Source of the DNA: Streptomyces canus
GTDB taxonomy: Bacteria; Actinomycetota; Actinomycetes; Streptomycetales; Streptomycetaceae
DNA length: 64,000 nt
NCBI RefSeq assembly: GCF_030816965.1
Contig: NZ_JAUSYQ010000002.1
Span: 744,001-808,000 of the forward strand
Direction: 5' to 3'
Position 1 is the first letter of the stretch, and each line of letters starts with the position of its first letter. Made by a program: the position numbers and the translations under genes. This document shows, piece by piece, positions 1 through 8,337 of the stretch. A model generated the notes under the pieces. That model ran no database searches and was not told the DNA's origin. It was given only the letters and a program-made list of their open reading frames with translations.

Positions 1-952
1 TGACGTCGCCGATGGCGTAGATGTGCGGGACGGAGGTGCGGCAACGGCCGTCGACGTCGATCGCGCCGCGCTCGGTGACGCGCACGCCGGTGTTCTCCAG
101 GCCGTACCCGGTGACGTTCGGGGCGAAGCCGATCGCCTGCAGGACCTTGTCCGTCTCCAGGACGTGCTGGGCGCCGTCCTTGCCGGTGACGGTGACGCGG
201 ACCTGCGGGCCGGACTCGTCGATCGACTCGACGCGGGTCGAGGTGAGGACGTCGATGCCCAGCTTCCGGTACTGCTTGGCGAGTTCGGCGGAGACTTCGG
301 CGTCCTCCAGCGGTGCGACCCGGTCCAGGAACTCGACGATCGTCACCTTCACGCCGTAGTTGTGCAGCACATACGCGAACTCGACACCGATCGCGCCGGC
401 ACCCGCGATCACGATGGACTGCGGCAGGTCCTCGGCCAGGATCTGCTCCTCGAACGTCACCACGCGGGAGGTACGGCGGGTGCCGGGCAGCAGCTTGGGA
501 CTCGCCCCGGCGGCGATGATGCAGTGGTCGAAGCCGATGGTCCGGGTGTTGCCGTCGTAGTCGGCCACCTGGAGCGTGTGCGGGTCGAGGAACGTGCCGC
601 GACCGCTGATTTCCGTGATCTTGTTCTTCTTCATCAGGTAGTGGACGCCCTTGACCCGGCCGTCCGCGACCTTCCGGCTACGGCGGAAGGCCTCCCCGTA
701 GTCGAAGGAGACCTCACCGTCCACCTTGATGCCGAAGGTCTTCGCCTCGCGCGTGAAGAGGTGCGCGAGCTCGGCGTTGCGCAGCAGGGCCTTGGTGGGG
801 ATACAGCCCACGTTCAGACAGACGCCGCCCCAGTACTTCTCCTCGACGACCGCAACGCTCTTGCCCAGTTGGGCGGCCCGGATGGCGGCTACGTATCCGC
901 CGGGGCCCGCGCCGAGTACGACGACGTCGAAGCGCTCACCCTGCTCGTCCAT
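1..952 (-). CDS. lpdA: Dihydrolipoyl dehydrogenase (E3), 3' end outside window
   Basis: FAD-dependent disulfide oxidoreductase that re-oxidises dihydrolipoamide in 2-oxoacid dehydrogenase or glycine cleavage complexes in the cytoplasm. The 317 visible residues begin with a dinucleotide-binding GxGxxG at 14-19. The redox-active CxxxxC follows at Cys45/Cys50 in the family context [13 protein letters not shown], and a second Rossmann motif GAGAIGVEF lies near the middle. The start ATG is preceded by GGAAAGGAAC. About 150 C-terminal residues, including the His-Glu active-site pair, lie beyond position 1. The CxxxxC context matches lipoamide dehydrogenase rather than mercuric or glutathione reductase. 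Confidence 0.93.
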   Translation of the reverse strand, partial: MDEQGERFDVVVLGAGPGGYVAAIRAAQLGKSVAVVEEKYWGGVCLNVGCIPTKALLRNAELAHLFTREAKTFGIKVDGEVSFDYGEAFRRSRKVADGRVKGVHYLMKKNKITEISGRGTFLDPHTLQVADYDGNTRTIGFDHCIIAAGASPKLLPGTRRTSRVVTFEEQILAEDLPQSIVIAGAGAIGVEFAYVLHNYGVKVTIVEFLDRVAPLEDAEVSAELAKQYRKLGIDVLTSTRVESIDESGPQVRVTVTGKDGAQHVLETDKVLQAIGFAPNVTGYGLENTGVRVTERGAIDVDGRCRTSVPHIYAIGDV

Positions 953-1162
953 GGACGGGTTCCTTTCCGCTGGGGCGGCCGGCTCCCCGCGAGGGGCCGA
1001 CTCACACCCGATCGAACAACCTGGTCATCAACTCGGCAACGGCGGCATCCGCCACCGCCCGCCGCCGGGGAAGCGGTGGAGGACGAGTGAGGCGACCACA
1101 TGGTGCACCACCTCGGCAGCGGTTCCCCGGACGTCCCCTTCAGCGCCCCGGCGCCGTGATCT

Positions 1163-1757
1163 ATGCCCGCTCCGCCATCATCGACGGCGGACCGGCGCCC
1201 CGCATGGACAGGCGCACAGGCCGCTCACTCCTTCACCCGTCACGACATCACGTTTCCCTCCGGTGACAGCACCTGCGCCGGGGGGCTCTACCTCCCCACG
1301 GGCATCACCTCCCCGCCCGTCGTCGTCCTCGGGCACGTGCTGGGCGCAACCCGCGAGATGCGCCTGGACGCCCTCGCCGAGCGTTTCGCACAGGCCGGCA
1401 TCACCGCCGTGGCCTTCACCTACCGGCACTTCGGCGACAGCGGCGGCCACCCCGCGCCCGCTCCTGTCGACCAAGCGGCAGCTCGCCGACTGGGACGCCG
1501 CCCTCGCCCACGCCAAGCCCCGTCCTGACGTCGACCGCTCCCGCGTCGCGGTCTGGGGCAGCTCCTTCGGCGGCGGGCACGGCATCACCGTCGCCTCGCG
1601 CCATCCCGAACTGCGCGCGGCCGTGGCCCAGTGCCCGTTCACCGACGGGCTGGCCTCCGCGCTCGCGCTGGGCCCGCTCGCCTCACTCAGGATGACCCCC
1701 GTGCTCGTCCGGGATCTGACGACGAGAGTCCGCGGCAGGGCGCCCGCGATGGTGGAA
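1163..1757 (+). pseudogene. Alpha/beta hydrolase (dienelactone hydrolase-like), frameshifted and truncated
   Basis: The first part (from 1163) reads as an alpha/beta hydrolase N-terminus with GHVLGATREMRLDALAERFA and AFTYRHFGDSGG. Near 1465 the frame must shift by one to continue as RQLADWDAALA and the nucleophile motif GSSFGGG, up to ASLRMTPVLVRDLTTR. Homology stops near 1755, where a different hydrolase remnant begins on the other strand. The frameshift and the missing C-terminus (acid and histidine region) make it non-functional. The exact start is uncertain. Confidence 0.7.
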
Positions 1758-2230
1758 CAGCCAGTGCCAGTATCCGGAGGCGAGTAAGACGTCCAGGCGG
1801 CGGGACACCTTCCGAGTGGGAACGATGTCGAGCACGGCCGGCCGCTCCACCTGGTCCGGGCGGTCCAGTGCCCAGTGGTGCCCCACGCGGGCGCCGCGGT
1901 CGTGGCCCACGACCATGGCCCGCTCGAAGCCGAGCACCTCGACGAGGCCTGCCACATCGGCTGCCATCCGCCGCTTGTCGTATCCCGTGGCGGGTTTGTC
2001 GCTCAGGCCGTATCCACGCAGGTCGGGCGCAACGACGGTGTAGTCGGCGGCGAGATCCGCCAGTACCGGCCGCCAGCAGTCGGAGTTCTGCGGCCAGCCG
2101 TGGACGCCGTCGACCTGCGTCTGTCCGCCGAGATCCGGCGCGTACGCGTCTGTGGAGCCGACCGCTGCGCTCTGCGTTTCCTGGACCGCTCGCCCGCCCG
2201 AAACCCGCCGACGGTGCTCCATGTCCCGCT
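1755..2230 (-). pseudogene. Epoxide hydrolase/haloalkane dehalogenase-like fragment
   Basis: Minus-strand reading shows HGWPQNSDCW, TVVAPDLRGYGLSDKP, the nucleophile elbow VGHDRGARVGHHWALDRPD and SGYWHWLFH. These are signatures of the epoxide hydrolase / fluoroacetate dehalogenase group, with Asp as the likely nucleophile in GHDRG. The protein then stops matching at about 1755, where it abuts the C-terminal end of the plus-strand hydrolase remnant, so the cap domain and catalytic histidine are gone. The segment upstream of HGWPQ is also abnormal, without the usual glycine-rich strand, so both ends look damaged. Confidence 0.65.
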
Positions 2231-2317
2231 GCGGAAACCGCACGAAGGTCCGCTTCCATCAGGCGCGTTCACGACAGAGCGGCCCGACGACGGAAAACTG
2301 ACCGAGGCGTCCTCAGG

Positions 2318-2827
2318 TCACTCGGGCGACCTCACGCGAAAGGCCGGGCCGGGGACGCTCTCGATGTCCTTCGCCTGCACCGGATGGCCTTGTTCGCAGC
2401 GGATCTGCACGTCGACGTGCGCACCGCACTCGCGATGGCGCGCCAGGACCGCGGGCCCCTCGGGGTCGGCCCGGTAGCGGTCGCCCCACTGCAGCAGCCC
2501 CATCACGGCCGGCACCAGATCCATCCCCTTGGACGTGATCACGTACTTCGGCCGGCTCCGCGAGCCCGGCTCCTTGTAGGTCTCGGTGGCCAGGATCCCT
2601 TCCTCCACCAGCATCCGAAGCCGTGCCGCGAGGAGGTTACGAGGGCAACCGAGGACCCGTTCGAACTCGCTGAACCGGGACGAGCCGTACCAGACCTCAC
2701 GCAAGATCAGGATCGTCCACTTCTCCCCCACGACCTCAAGTGTCCGCGCGATCGAACAGTTCGACGTGTCCCGGTCGAGCCGGGGATCCATGCCGGTGTC
2801 TTGGAGAACTTCGGTCCACGCATCCAT
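2318..2827 (-). CDS. HxlR-family winged-helix regulator
   Basis: 169-residue MarR-like winged-helix protein of the HxlR class, typically a redox- or electrophile-sensing repressor. The family core is clear: CSIARTLEVVGEKWTILIL, then RFSEFERVLG, LLAARLRMLVEEGIL and the wing REPGSRSRPKYVIT equivalent (KEPGSRSRPKYVIT). The C-terminal third, with HRECGAHVDV and a further Cys, is an extension seen in many actinobacterial members. The ATG at 2827 has no Shine-Dalgarno but a TAGAAT -10 hexamer ends 7 nt upstream, so the message is probably leaderless. A later ATG at 2791 is less likely. An inverted repeat at 2847-2868 overlaps the expected -35 region, which suggests autoregulation. Confidence 0.9.
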   Translation of the reverse strand: MDAWTEVLQDTGMDPRLDRDTSNCSIARTLEVVGEKWTILILREVWYGSSRFSEFERVLGCPRNLLAARLRMLVEEGILATETYKEPGSRSRPKYVITSKGMDLVPAVMGLLQWGDRYRADPEGPAVLARHRECGAHVDVQIRCEQGHPVQAKDIESVPGPAFRVRSPE

Positions 2828-2846
2828 GTGAGCGATTCTAACCGTT

Positions 2847-2868
2847 TGAGTTTACTTTCAGAGACTCA
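2847..2868. promoter_or_regulatory. Inverted repeat TGAGT-N12-ACTCA, putative HxlR operator
   Basis: Arms TGAGT and ACTCA are separated by 12 bp that begin TTACTTT. The same arms, the same spacing and the same TTACTTT start recur at 8498-8519 in front of the quinone oxidoreductase gene. Here the repeat covers the -35 region of the HxlR gene at 2318-2827. Confidence 0.6.
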
Positions 2869-3003
2869 GCCACCCGGCGCCGAGCGTCACCTCGGGTCGC
2901 CGACCGCCACAGCATTGCCTCACGGATGTAATATTATGGACGTCAGGCCATGGGCTGAGGCTCAGCCTGCCGGGCAACAGCCTCACGCGACGGGAGTAAG
3001 CCC

Positions 3004-3130
3004 GTGACGCGCTACGCCAAGGGCACAAGCAGGTGACGCGGCAACGGATCATCGAGAAGGCCGGCCACCGGTTCAAACAGGACGGGATAGACGGCTCGGG
3101 CATCTCGACGCTGACGGCGGACGCCCGCAC
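3004..3130 (+). pseudogene. TetR-family regulator, N-terminal remnant
   Basis: From a GTG at 3004 the reading VTRYAKG needs a one-base correction to continue as TRQRIIEKAGHRFKQDGIDG and SGISTLTADA. This matches the N-terminal helices of the intact TetR gene at 5992-6582 (TRQRIIETAGRRFKQDGIDG, SGVATLMKDA). Homology ends near 3130, before the recognition helix is complete. It is therefore a frameshifted and truncated paralogue of the nearby intact regulator. Confidence 0.65.
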
Positions 3131-3298
3131 GTTCATCGACCGAGAGGCACGACCGCGCCGCAACGACGGCGGCTGTTCGACGTCAGCTTGCGGCGAGCGG
3201 TGCGCGAAGGCATCCAGCCGAGCCCGGATGCGAGGAGCCTTCCGGGCGTCCGGCCCGGCCACTCCCGGCGACATGCGCCGCTCGCCCCCCTACGCCCA

Positions 3299-4132
3299 CT
3301 ACCGCTCGAGGAAGTCGAGGGCTTCCGCCACGAACCGCTCGTGGAACTGGAAGATGCCTCCGTGGCCGGCGTCGGGGTAGACGACCAGGTCGGCGTCCGG
3401 CAGTCGCCGGGCCAGGTCGTACGAGTTCTTCGTGGGCACCATCCTGTCGTTGTCGCCGTTGGCGACGAGCACGGGCTGACGGATGACGGAGAGGTCCTGC
3501 GGCTGCGCGAGTCCCCAGCGATGAATGGCCTTGAGCTGGGAGAAGTACGACGTGCGGGAGATCGCCTTGTCACGGTCGTGGGTGCGCTCCTTGAGCCGGG
3601 CCAGGAACTGCTTTCCGGCTCGGCGCCCGCCCGCGGTGCGGGTGAAGAAGAGGAACTGCTTCGGGTCCTGGAGGGTGAACAGGGCCCGGACGGTGTCCAG
3701 ATGGGACAGTCGCGTCACGTTCTTGATGCCCTCGCCGCCCGCCGGGCCGGTGCCCGTGAGGATCAGTTTGCGTACCAGCCGCGGTTCGTTCTGCGCGATC
3801 ACCTGGGCGATCATGCCGCCCATCGAGAAGCCGTGCAGGTCGACCTGCTCGAGCCCGAGTCCCCGGATGAAGGTGACGGCATCCTTCGCCATCTCCTCGA
3901 TGGTCTTCGGTGTCGAGCCGCTGGAAGCGCCGACGCCCCTGTTGTCGAAGGTGATGACGCGATGCCTGGCGGCGATGCCGTCGACGACCCGGGGGTCCCA
4001 GTTGTCGAGGACCGCGGCGAGGTGGGTGATGAAGATGACCGGGACGCCGGTCTTCGGGCCTAGGTCACGGTAGGCGAAGGTCACCGCCCCGGCGGTGACG
4101 GTGTGGGTGGGCGCCTTCCTGTACGACGTCAC
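3299..4132 (-). CDS. Alpha/beta hydrolase (chloroperoxidase/lipase-like)
   Basis: 277-residue soluble alpha/beta hydrolase of unknown substrate. It shows the HxDNRGxGxS strand-turn (ITFDNRGVGAS), the nucleophile elbow GFSMGG (Ser103), the acid region VANGDNDRMVP and the terminal histidine in DAGHGG. Two tandem GTG codons at 4135 and 4132 sit just after GGAGCAGGAGGCGAC. The second has the better ribosome-binding-site spacing and is chosen. An in-frame ATG at 4183 would place this strong site inside the coding region, so it is disfavoured. The gene is isolated between remnants, with no neighbour that points to a pathway. Confidence 0.85.
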   Translation of the reverse strand: MTSYRKAPTHTVTAGAVTFAYRDLGPKTGVPVIFITHLAAVLDNWDPRVVDGIAARHRVITFDNRGVGASSGSTPKTIEEMAKDAVTFIRGLGLEQVDLHGFSMGGMIAQVIAQNEPRLVRKLILTGTGPAGGEGIKNVTRLSHLDTVRALFTLQDPKQFLFFTRTAGGRRAGKQFLARLKERTHDRDKAISRTSYFSQLKAIHRWGLAQPQDLSVIRQPVLVANGDNDRMVPTKNSYDLARRLPDADLVVYPDAGHGGIFQFHERFVAEALDFLER

Positions 4133-4634
4133 CACGTCGCCTCCTGCTCCATGTGCGTTGTTCACGGCCGTGCCCTTCCGCATGGGGATTTCCGGACTGC
4201 GGCTGCAGTCAGTTTTCCGTCAACGGCAGAAGGCCCGCAGGGGTCGGAACCCTGTCCGGTTGAGCCTTCAGCATCACGCCGACCATTGAATTATGACCAT
4301 ACTTTAATGTGCTTGGCAAGAGATGCGCCGCACGCGAGGTCACGCCGCCGGGACACACCGACTGGCGGCCGGGTCGGACACCATGACCATGACCTGCCCC
4401 CAGCGCCAACCGATGCGACAGACGCCGGTGCGGAGCACCGGGGTGGCGTGGGCGAGACACTGGAGCGACGAGGACATCACCGTCATGCGGGCCACCGGCC
4501 ACGAGGCGTGACACGTGCAGGGCAACGGCCCCGCTTGCGAACCGCCGAACAGCCACTTGGAATGATGAACGTAATTTGATTAGCGGGAGCCTCCCCATCA
4601 AGGTTCCTCACCCGCGACCGGCAACTGCCTCAAG
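4133..4634. other. Gene-poor gap with AT-rich patches
   Basis: No convincing coding region was found on either strand. There are two AT-rich patches, at about 4285-4315 and 4556-4585. The second contains GAACGTAAT, which recurs as AACGTAAT upstream of the TetR gene at about 6650. They could be old promoters or operators of lost genes. Confidence 0.4.
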
Positions 4635-5540
4635 TCACGCGGGTGACTTGTCCGCCAGGACGCGTTCCAAGGATCGCTGACCCGTCCGGCTCATGACCGG
4701 GTTGCTTTTGACGTAGTACCAGACCAATCCCATCGCTTGAACGAAAGCCCACGCCTTGCCTCGCTCCCATTCAAGGTCGTCGCTCCCCAGGTGATCACGG
4801 AGCACCTGCCGCGGCCCAGCCTCGAGCAAATGCCACGCACTCACCAGATCCAGCGAAGGGTCAGCCGGCCCGAAGCCGCCGACGTCGAGAATCCCCGCAA
4901 GCCGACCGGCGGACACGAGCACGTTGCCAGGAATCAGATCGCAATGGGCCATGACGTCCTCAGCTGCACCTCGCGGCAGATCACGCAAAGTCGCCCAGAT
5001 ACGGCGCAGCCGAGGGACATCCAGGAGTTGCTCACTGTGTCTGAAACAGGTCTCCATCCACGCGTCATGGGACCGCAGGTCGCCTCCTCGACCTGTGCCG
5101 GCGAACGTGCGGCCATGCGTGTCGATCGCGCGCAGTTCGCCGATGAGATCGGCCAAGTCACGGGCGAACGCAGACGATTCGCCAGGGTCCTCGTCGGCGG
5201 CCACGACGCCGGGCAGCCACGTCTGCACCGACCACGGAAGCGGATAACCTGCCCCAGGTTCACCGAGCGCGACCGGCTCGGGCGTCGGGAAGCGCGTGCG
5301 ACCTGCCAGCTCGCGAGCCGCTTCCGCCTCGGACTTCAGCCAGCGCCGCGTCGACTCGACGTCTGCGGCCTCAAGAGGAAATCGGGCTGCGAACCGGTCG
5401 CCAATACGGAAGACGGCGTTGACCGTGCCCTGCGCCGCGATGCCCCTGACTGGCAGGTTCCGCCACTCAGGAAACTGCCGCTCTACCAATATGCGCACCG
5501 TCTCAGATGACACGGTCAGCTGGTTGGCGTGCATCTTCAT
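4635..5540 (-). CDS. Aminoglycoside/hydroxyurea-type phosphotransferase (APH family)
   Basis: 301-residue protein-kinase-like small-molecule phosphotransferase. The ATP-binding lobe includes GTVNAVFRIGDRFAARFPL. The catalytic loop HCDLIPGN places His199, Asp201 and Asn206, and the second metal ligand is Asp219 in ILDVGGFG, followed by the family's GPADPSLDL. Tryptophan-rich WSVQTWLPG is typical of the APH/CHK group that includes macrolide and aminoglycoside kinases. The true substrate cannot be read from sequence, and resistance is only one possibility. ATG codons at 5540 and 5534 are both possible starts and neither has a strong ribosome-binding site. Confidence 0.87.
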   Translation of the reverse strand: MKMHANQLTVSSETVRILVERQFPEWRNLPVRGIAAQGTVNAVFRIGDRFAARFPLEAADVESTRRWLKSEAEAARELAGRTRFPTPEPVALGEPGAGYPLPWSVQTWLPGVVAADEDPGESSAFARDLADLIGELRAIDTHGRTFAGTGRGGDLRSHDAWMETCFRHSEQLLDVPRLRRIWATLRDLPRGAAEDVMAHCDLIPGNVLVSAGRLAGILDVGGFGPADPSLDLVSAWHLLEAGPRQVLRDHLGSDDLEWERGKAWAFVQAMGLVWYYVKSNPVMSRTGQRSLERVLADKSPA

Positions 5541-5671
5541 GGGGGAAGCATTCGCGTCACGATCTTGAGCCGCAACCCATTTCTGAGCTCATCGATGCCG
5601 TACGTCTGCTTGTCCGCCGCATGCGGGTCGCACCGGGCAGCTCTCCCGGCCACGGCCTTGCCTTTAGCGGA

Positions 5672-5851
5672 TCAGGGCGCGGAGAGGGGAAAGAGCATGC
5701 AGCTGCTGGTGGCGTGGGCGAGCAGGCGGTCCGCCTCGTCGACCAAATGCGCCTGGGCGAGAGCGGTTTGCCGTCCTCTGTCGACGACCGTACCGATGGC
5801 GCGGACCTTGCCGGTGTCCACCGTGATCCGCCGGAGGAACTTCACGGTTAG
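5672..5851 (-). pseudogene. Hotdog thioesterase, duplicated C-terminal fragment
   Basis: The minus strand encodes LTVKFLRRITVDTG, GRQTALAQAHLVD and ADRLLAHATSSCMLFP followed by TGA. This is almost the same as the C-terminal third of the intact thioesterase gene at 6929-7429 (LTVKFLRRVTVDTG, GRQTALAQAQLVD, ATSSCMLFP). DNA similarity is high by eye over about 170 bp. Upstream of 5851 the similarity ends, so the HGG-containing hotdog helix is absent. It is a partial duplicate rather than a gene. Confidence 0.75.
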
Positions 5852-5991
5852 AGGGGGACTCAGCCGCCGTACCGGCCCAACGCCGCTTCGCTCAGTCTGG
5901 AACCGGCACCGGTCCAGGTCGCCGACGCGCCCGAATCGGATCGTCCGGCGCGAAGGCGGACTGGAGCGGCCGGTCCGCGCACGGAAGCGCG

Positions 5992-6582
5992 TCAGACGCG
6001 CTGCCAGCTGTCCAGCAGGGCGAGGGCGTTGTCAATCCCCTGATCGAGGAGCTCGTTGGCGAGGCGGCTGTCGGTCAGAGCGCGGGAAAGCTGCAGCGTC
6101 CCGGCCATCATGCCGAGCAGGCTGAGTGCCTTCACACGTGCGGAGGACGGGGCCTCGGGCGCCATGCGGTCGGCAATGCCCTCGACAAGGATCAGCACAC
6201 CGTCGGTGTACGCCTGCCTGGTCGTCTCGGTACAGCGCCCGATCTCGTCGAGCAGAGCGGCGTTGGGGCAGCCGTCGCCAAGCTGTTCCCGATGCTGGGG
6301 CGAAAGGTACCCCCGCACTATCTGCTCAAGTCCGGCCCGGCCGGGCGCGGCCAGCGCGACGACGTTCTCGGCCTGCGCCTTCAACTGGTCGGCGACGGCC
6401 GTGGTGACGAGGTCATCCTTGGATGCGAAGTGAGCGTAGAAAGCCCCGTTGGTCAGCCCCGCGTCCTTCATGAGCGTCGCGACCCCGGAGCCGTCGATAC
6501 CGTCCTGCTTGAACCGGCGGCCCGCCGTCTCGATGATCCGCTGCCTGGTCTCCGACTTGTGCTCTTTTCCGTACCGCACCAC
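5992..6582 (-). CDS. TetR/AcrR-family transcriptional regulator
   Basis: 196-residue repressor. The N-terminal helix-turn-helix reads TRQRIIETAGRRFKQDGIDG, SGVATLMKDAGLTNGAFYAHF and ASKDDLV, a classic TetR DNA-binding domain at roughly residues 12-58. The remaining helical ligand domain contains GRCTETTRQAY and a conserved GCPNAALLDEIG segment that resembles the subgroup controlling efflux or oxidoreductase genes. The AT-rich sequence at about 6635-6660 immediately upstream may hold its promoter and operator. A frameshifted paralogue lies at 3004-3130. Confidence 0.9.
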   Translation of the reverse strand: MVRYGKEHKSETRQRIIETAGRRFKQDGIDGSGVATLMKDAGLTNGAFYAHFASKDDLVTTAVADQLKAQAENVVALAAPGRAGLEQIVRGYLSPQHREQLGDGCPNAALLDEIGRCTETTRQAYTDGVLILVEGIADRMAPEAPSSARVKALSLLGMMAGTLQLSRALTDSRLANELLDQGIDNALALLDSWQRV

Positions 6583-6928
6583 GCCACACGCTCCCTCGCC
6601 GGCCGGAAGGACCCGTTGCCCTTCACCGACTCAGCCATTCTATGGTATTGCAAACGTAATCCAAAGAGTCGGCAGAGGCGACGGGCGGGCGAGCGTGGGG
6701 CTTTCATCGGTGAGGGCAGGCCAGTGCGCAGCCCTGCACCGCCACTCGGGTCAGCGGCGGAAGCGGCCATCCCCACTCGACGGCGGGCGCGGCGCCGGGT
6801 CCGTGCAGAGTGACGACGCCTTCGGCGGTGGCCCGGGGGCGCCCGGCCTCGCTGGTGACCTCGAGGGCGGTACGTGAGCCTCTGCGGAGGTTGCGGTCGT
6901 TGATCCTTTCGTAGCTGGGTCGGACTGG
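6583..6928. other. Gap holding the TetR promoter and an unassigned open stretch
   Basis: The part nearest the TetR gene (6635-6660) is AT-rich and contains TATTGCAAACGTAATCC. Between about 6700 and 6928 the minus strand stays open without a start codon, directly downstream of the thioesterase stop, and encodes a stretch including SYERINDRNLRRGSRTALEV. I do not recognise this peptide. It may be another remnant. Confidence 0.35.
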
Positions 6929-7429
6929 TCACACCCGAGGGGCGGGTACCGGGAAGAGCATGCAGCTGCTGGTGGCGTGGGCGAGGAGACGGTCGTTCGC
7001 GTCGACCAACTGGGCCTGGGCGAGGGCGGTTTGACGGCCCTTGTTGACGACTGTGCCGATGGCACGCACCGGGCCGGTGTCCACGGTGACCCGCCGCAGG
7101 AACTTCACCGTCAGGTCGAGCGAGGTGTACGCCATCCCCTGCGGGAGAAGCGACTGGACGGCGCAGCCCGCCGCCGAGTCGAGCAGCGTGGCGAAGACGC
7201 CGCCGTGCATGCTGCCGATCGGGTTGTAATGCTCCTCCGCCGGCGTCAGCGAGAAGACCGCCCTGCCGGGCTCCACCTCGTCCAGGGCGAAGTCGACAGC
7301 GTGACTGATCGGCGCCGGCGGAAGCCGGCCGGCCTGCACCTCGCGCAGGAAGTCGATGCCGGCCATGCGCCCGGCGGCCTCCGCCGAGATCGCGGGATCG
7401 TCCCATTGATACGTACGCGTTCGCCCCAC
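6929..7429 (-). CDS. PaaI-family hotdog thioesterase
   Basis: 166-residue single-hotdog-fold acyl-CoA thioesterase. The diagnostic NPIGSMHGGVFATLLDSAAG lies near the middle, where the HGG loop and the Asp form the active site, followed by YTSLDLTVKFLRRV and a GxxxxxGRQ segment. The chosen GTG at 7429 begins VGRTRTYQWDDPA and follows an AGGGAAGGGC ribosome-binding region. An upstream in-frame TTG at 7471 would push the coding region into the divergent operator. The gene is divergent from an HxlR regulator and shares its control region. A 3' fragment of a second copy lies at 5672-5851. Confidence 0.88.
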   Translation of the reverse strand: MGRTRTYQWDDPAISAEAAGRMAGIDFLREVQAGRLPPAPISHAVDFALDEVEPGRAVFSLTPAEEHYNPIGSMHGGVFATLLDSAAGCAVQSLLPQGMAYTSLDLTVKFLRRVTVDTGPVRAIGTVVNKGRQTALAQAQLVDANDRLLAHATSSCMLFPVPAPRV

Positions 7430-7447
7430 GGTCCGGCGCCCTTCCCT

Positions 7448-7516
7448 CTGACTGTCAGCTGACTTCTCCAAGCGAAGCTAGGCTTTTGGTCGCCTGACTG
7501 TCAATGGAGAAGTCAG
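7448..7516. promoter_or_regulatory. Composite divergent operator between thioesterase and HxlR genes
   Basis: Direct repeat CTGACTGTCA occurs at 7448-7457 and 7494-7503. Inverted repeat CTGACTTCTCCA (7459-7470) pairs with TGGAGAAGTCAG (7505-7516). The second half also holds CTGACT-N11-AGTCAG. The symmetric arrangement between two divergent starts fits cooperative binding by the HxlR protein encoded at 7534. Confidence 0.6.
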
Positions 7517-7533
7517 GCCCTTACGATGGCGGG

Positions 7534-8001
7534 ATGGAGTGGCTTGAGGCGAGCACGGAGAACTGCCCCGTCCAGCGCACGCTCGATGTGATCGGGGAGA
7601 AATGGACGCTGCTGATCCTGCGTGACGCCGTCAACGGCGTTCGCCGCTTCGACGACTTCCACCGCCACATCGGCCTCTCGGAAGCCGTGCTCAGTGACCG
7701 CCTCCGCAAGCTGACCTCGGCCGGCATCCTGAAGACGGTCCCCTACCGGGAGCCCGGCAGCCGCCCCCGCAACGAATACCGCCTGACCCGCAAGGGCTGG
7801 GACCTGTGGCCCGTTCTGATGGCACTGACCCAGTGGGGCGAGACATATGCCCTCGGTCCGGAGGGGCCTGTCCTGGACGTCCGCCACACCGACTGCGACG
7901 CCCCGGTCCGCGTCGTCGTCGAATGCTCCGCGGACCACTCCGCTCTCACTCCCCGTGAAGTCACCGCCCGGCTGGGGAAGGGCGCCCGCCTCCGGTCCTG
8001 A
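7534..8001 (+). CDS. HxlR-family winged-helix regulator
   Basis: 155-residue HxlR protein with CPVQRTLDVIGEKWTLLILR, RFDDFHRHIGLSEAVLSDRL, KLTSAGILKTV and wing YREPGSRPRNEYRLT, then a C-terminal segment with HTDCDAPVRVVVECS. The ATG at 7534 is preceded by TACGAT six nucleotides upstream, the geometry of a leaderless transcript. An ATG at 7504 falls inside the operator and is less likely. It is divergent from the thioesterase gene and probably represses it and itself. It resembles the HxlR at 2318-2827 in layout but is clearly a different paralogue. Confidence 0.9.
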   Translation: MEWLEASTENCPVQRTLDVIGEKWTLLILRDAVNGVRRFDDFHRHIGLSEAVLSDRLRKLTSAGILKTVPYREPGSRPRNEYRLTRKGWDLWPVLMALTQWGETYALGPEGPVLDVRHTDCDAPVRVVVECSADHSALTPREVTARLGKGARLRS

Positions 8002-8036
8002 TCCATCGACCTCGCGGTCGCGGTCGCGGGCCGGCC

Positions 8037-8197
8037 GACGGTGAGACGCAGTACGTGTCGGGGCGCGCGAAGTCGGCGGCGAACAGGTCGACGCCGGCGA
8101 GCGTGTTGTCGTACACGTTGCGGTGACGCAACTCCGCGCCCTTGGGCCGGCCGGTCGCGCCGGAGGTGTAGAGGACCACCTGCGGTGTCGTCGTCAC
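8037..8197 (-). pseudogene. AMP-dependent acyl-CoA ligase fragment
   Basis: The minus strand carries the family signature YTSGATGRPKGAELRHRN (P-loop-like adenylation motif A3) followed by LAGVDLFAADFARPDTYC. Only about 50 residues of a 500-residue family remain. There is no start context or downstream domain. Confidence 0.6.
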
Positions 8198-8279
8198 CCT
8201 CGCGCTCGACCGTCGGAAAAGTCGTCGGCTGCTCGGCGACTTCCGCGGCGTACGCCCGCGGCGTCCCGTCCGCGGCGTC

Positions 8280-8337
8280 CCGTCCGCGGCACGCCGCCTT
8301 CGGCTACCTCGCCGAGCGCTACGGCCTCACCGAGTGA
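8280..8337 (+). pseudogene. Possible zinc ABC binding-protein (ZnuA-like) scrap
   Basis: The plus strand encodes RHAAFGYLAERYGLTE before a stop, which resembles the conserved HxAFGYLAERYGL segment of zinc/manganese-binding lipoproteins. Only about 18 residues match, so this may be chance. Confidence 0.25.
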
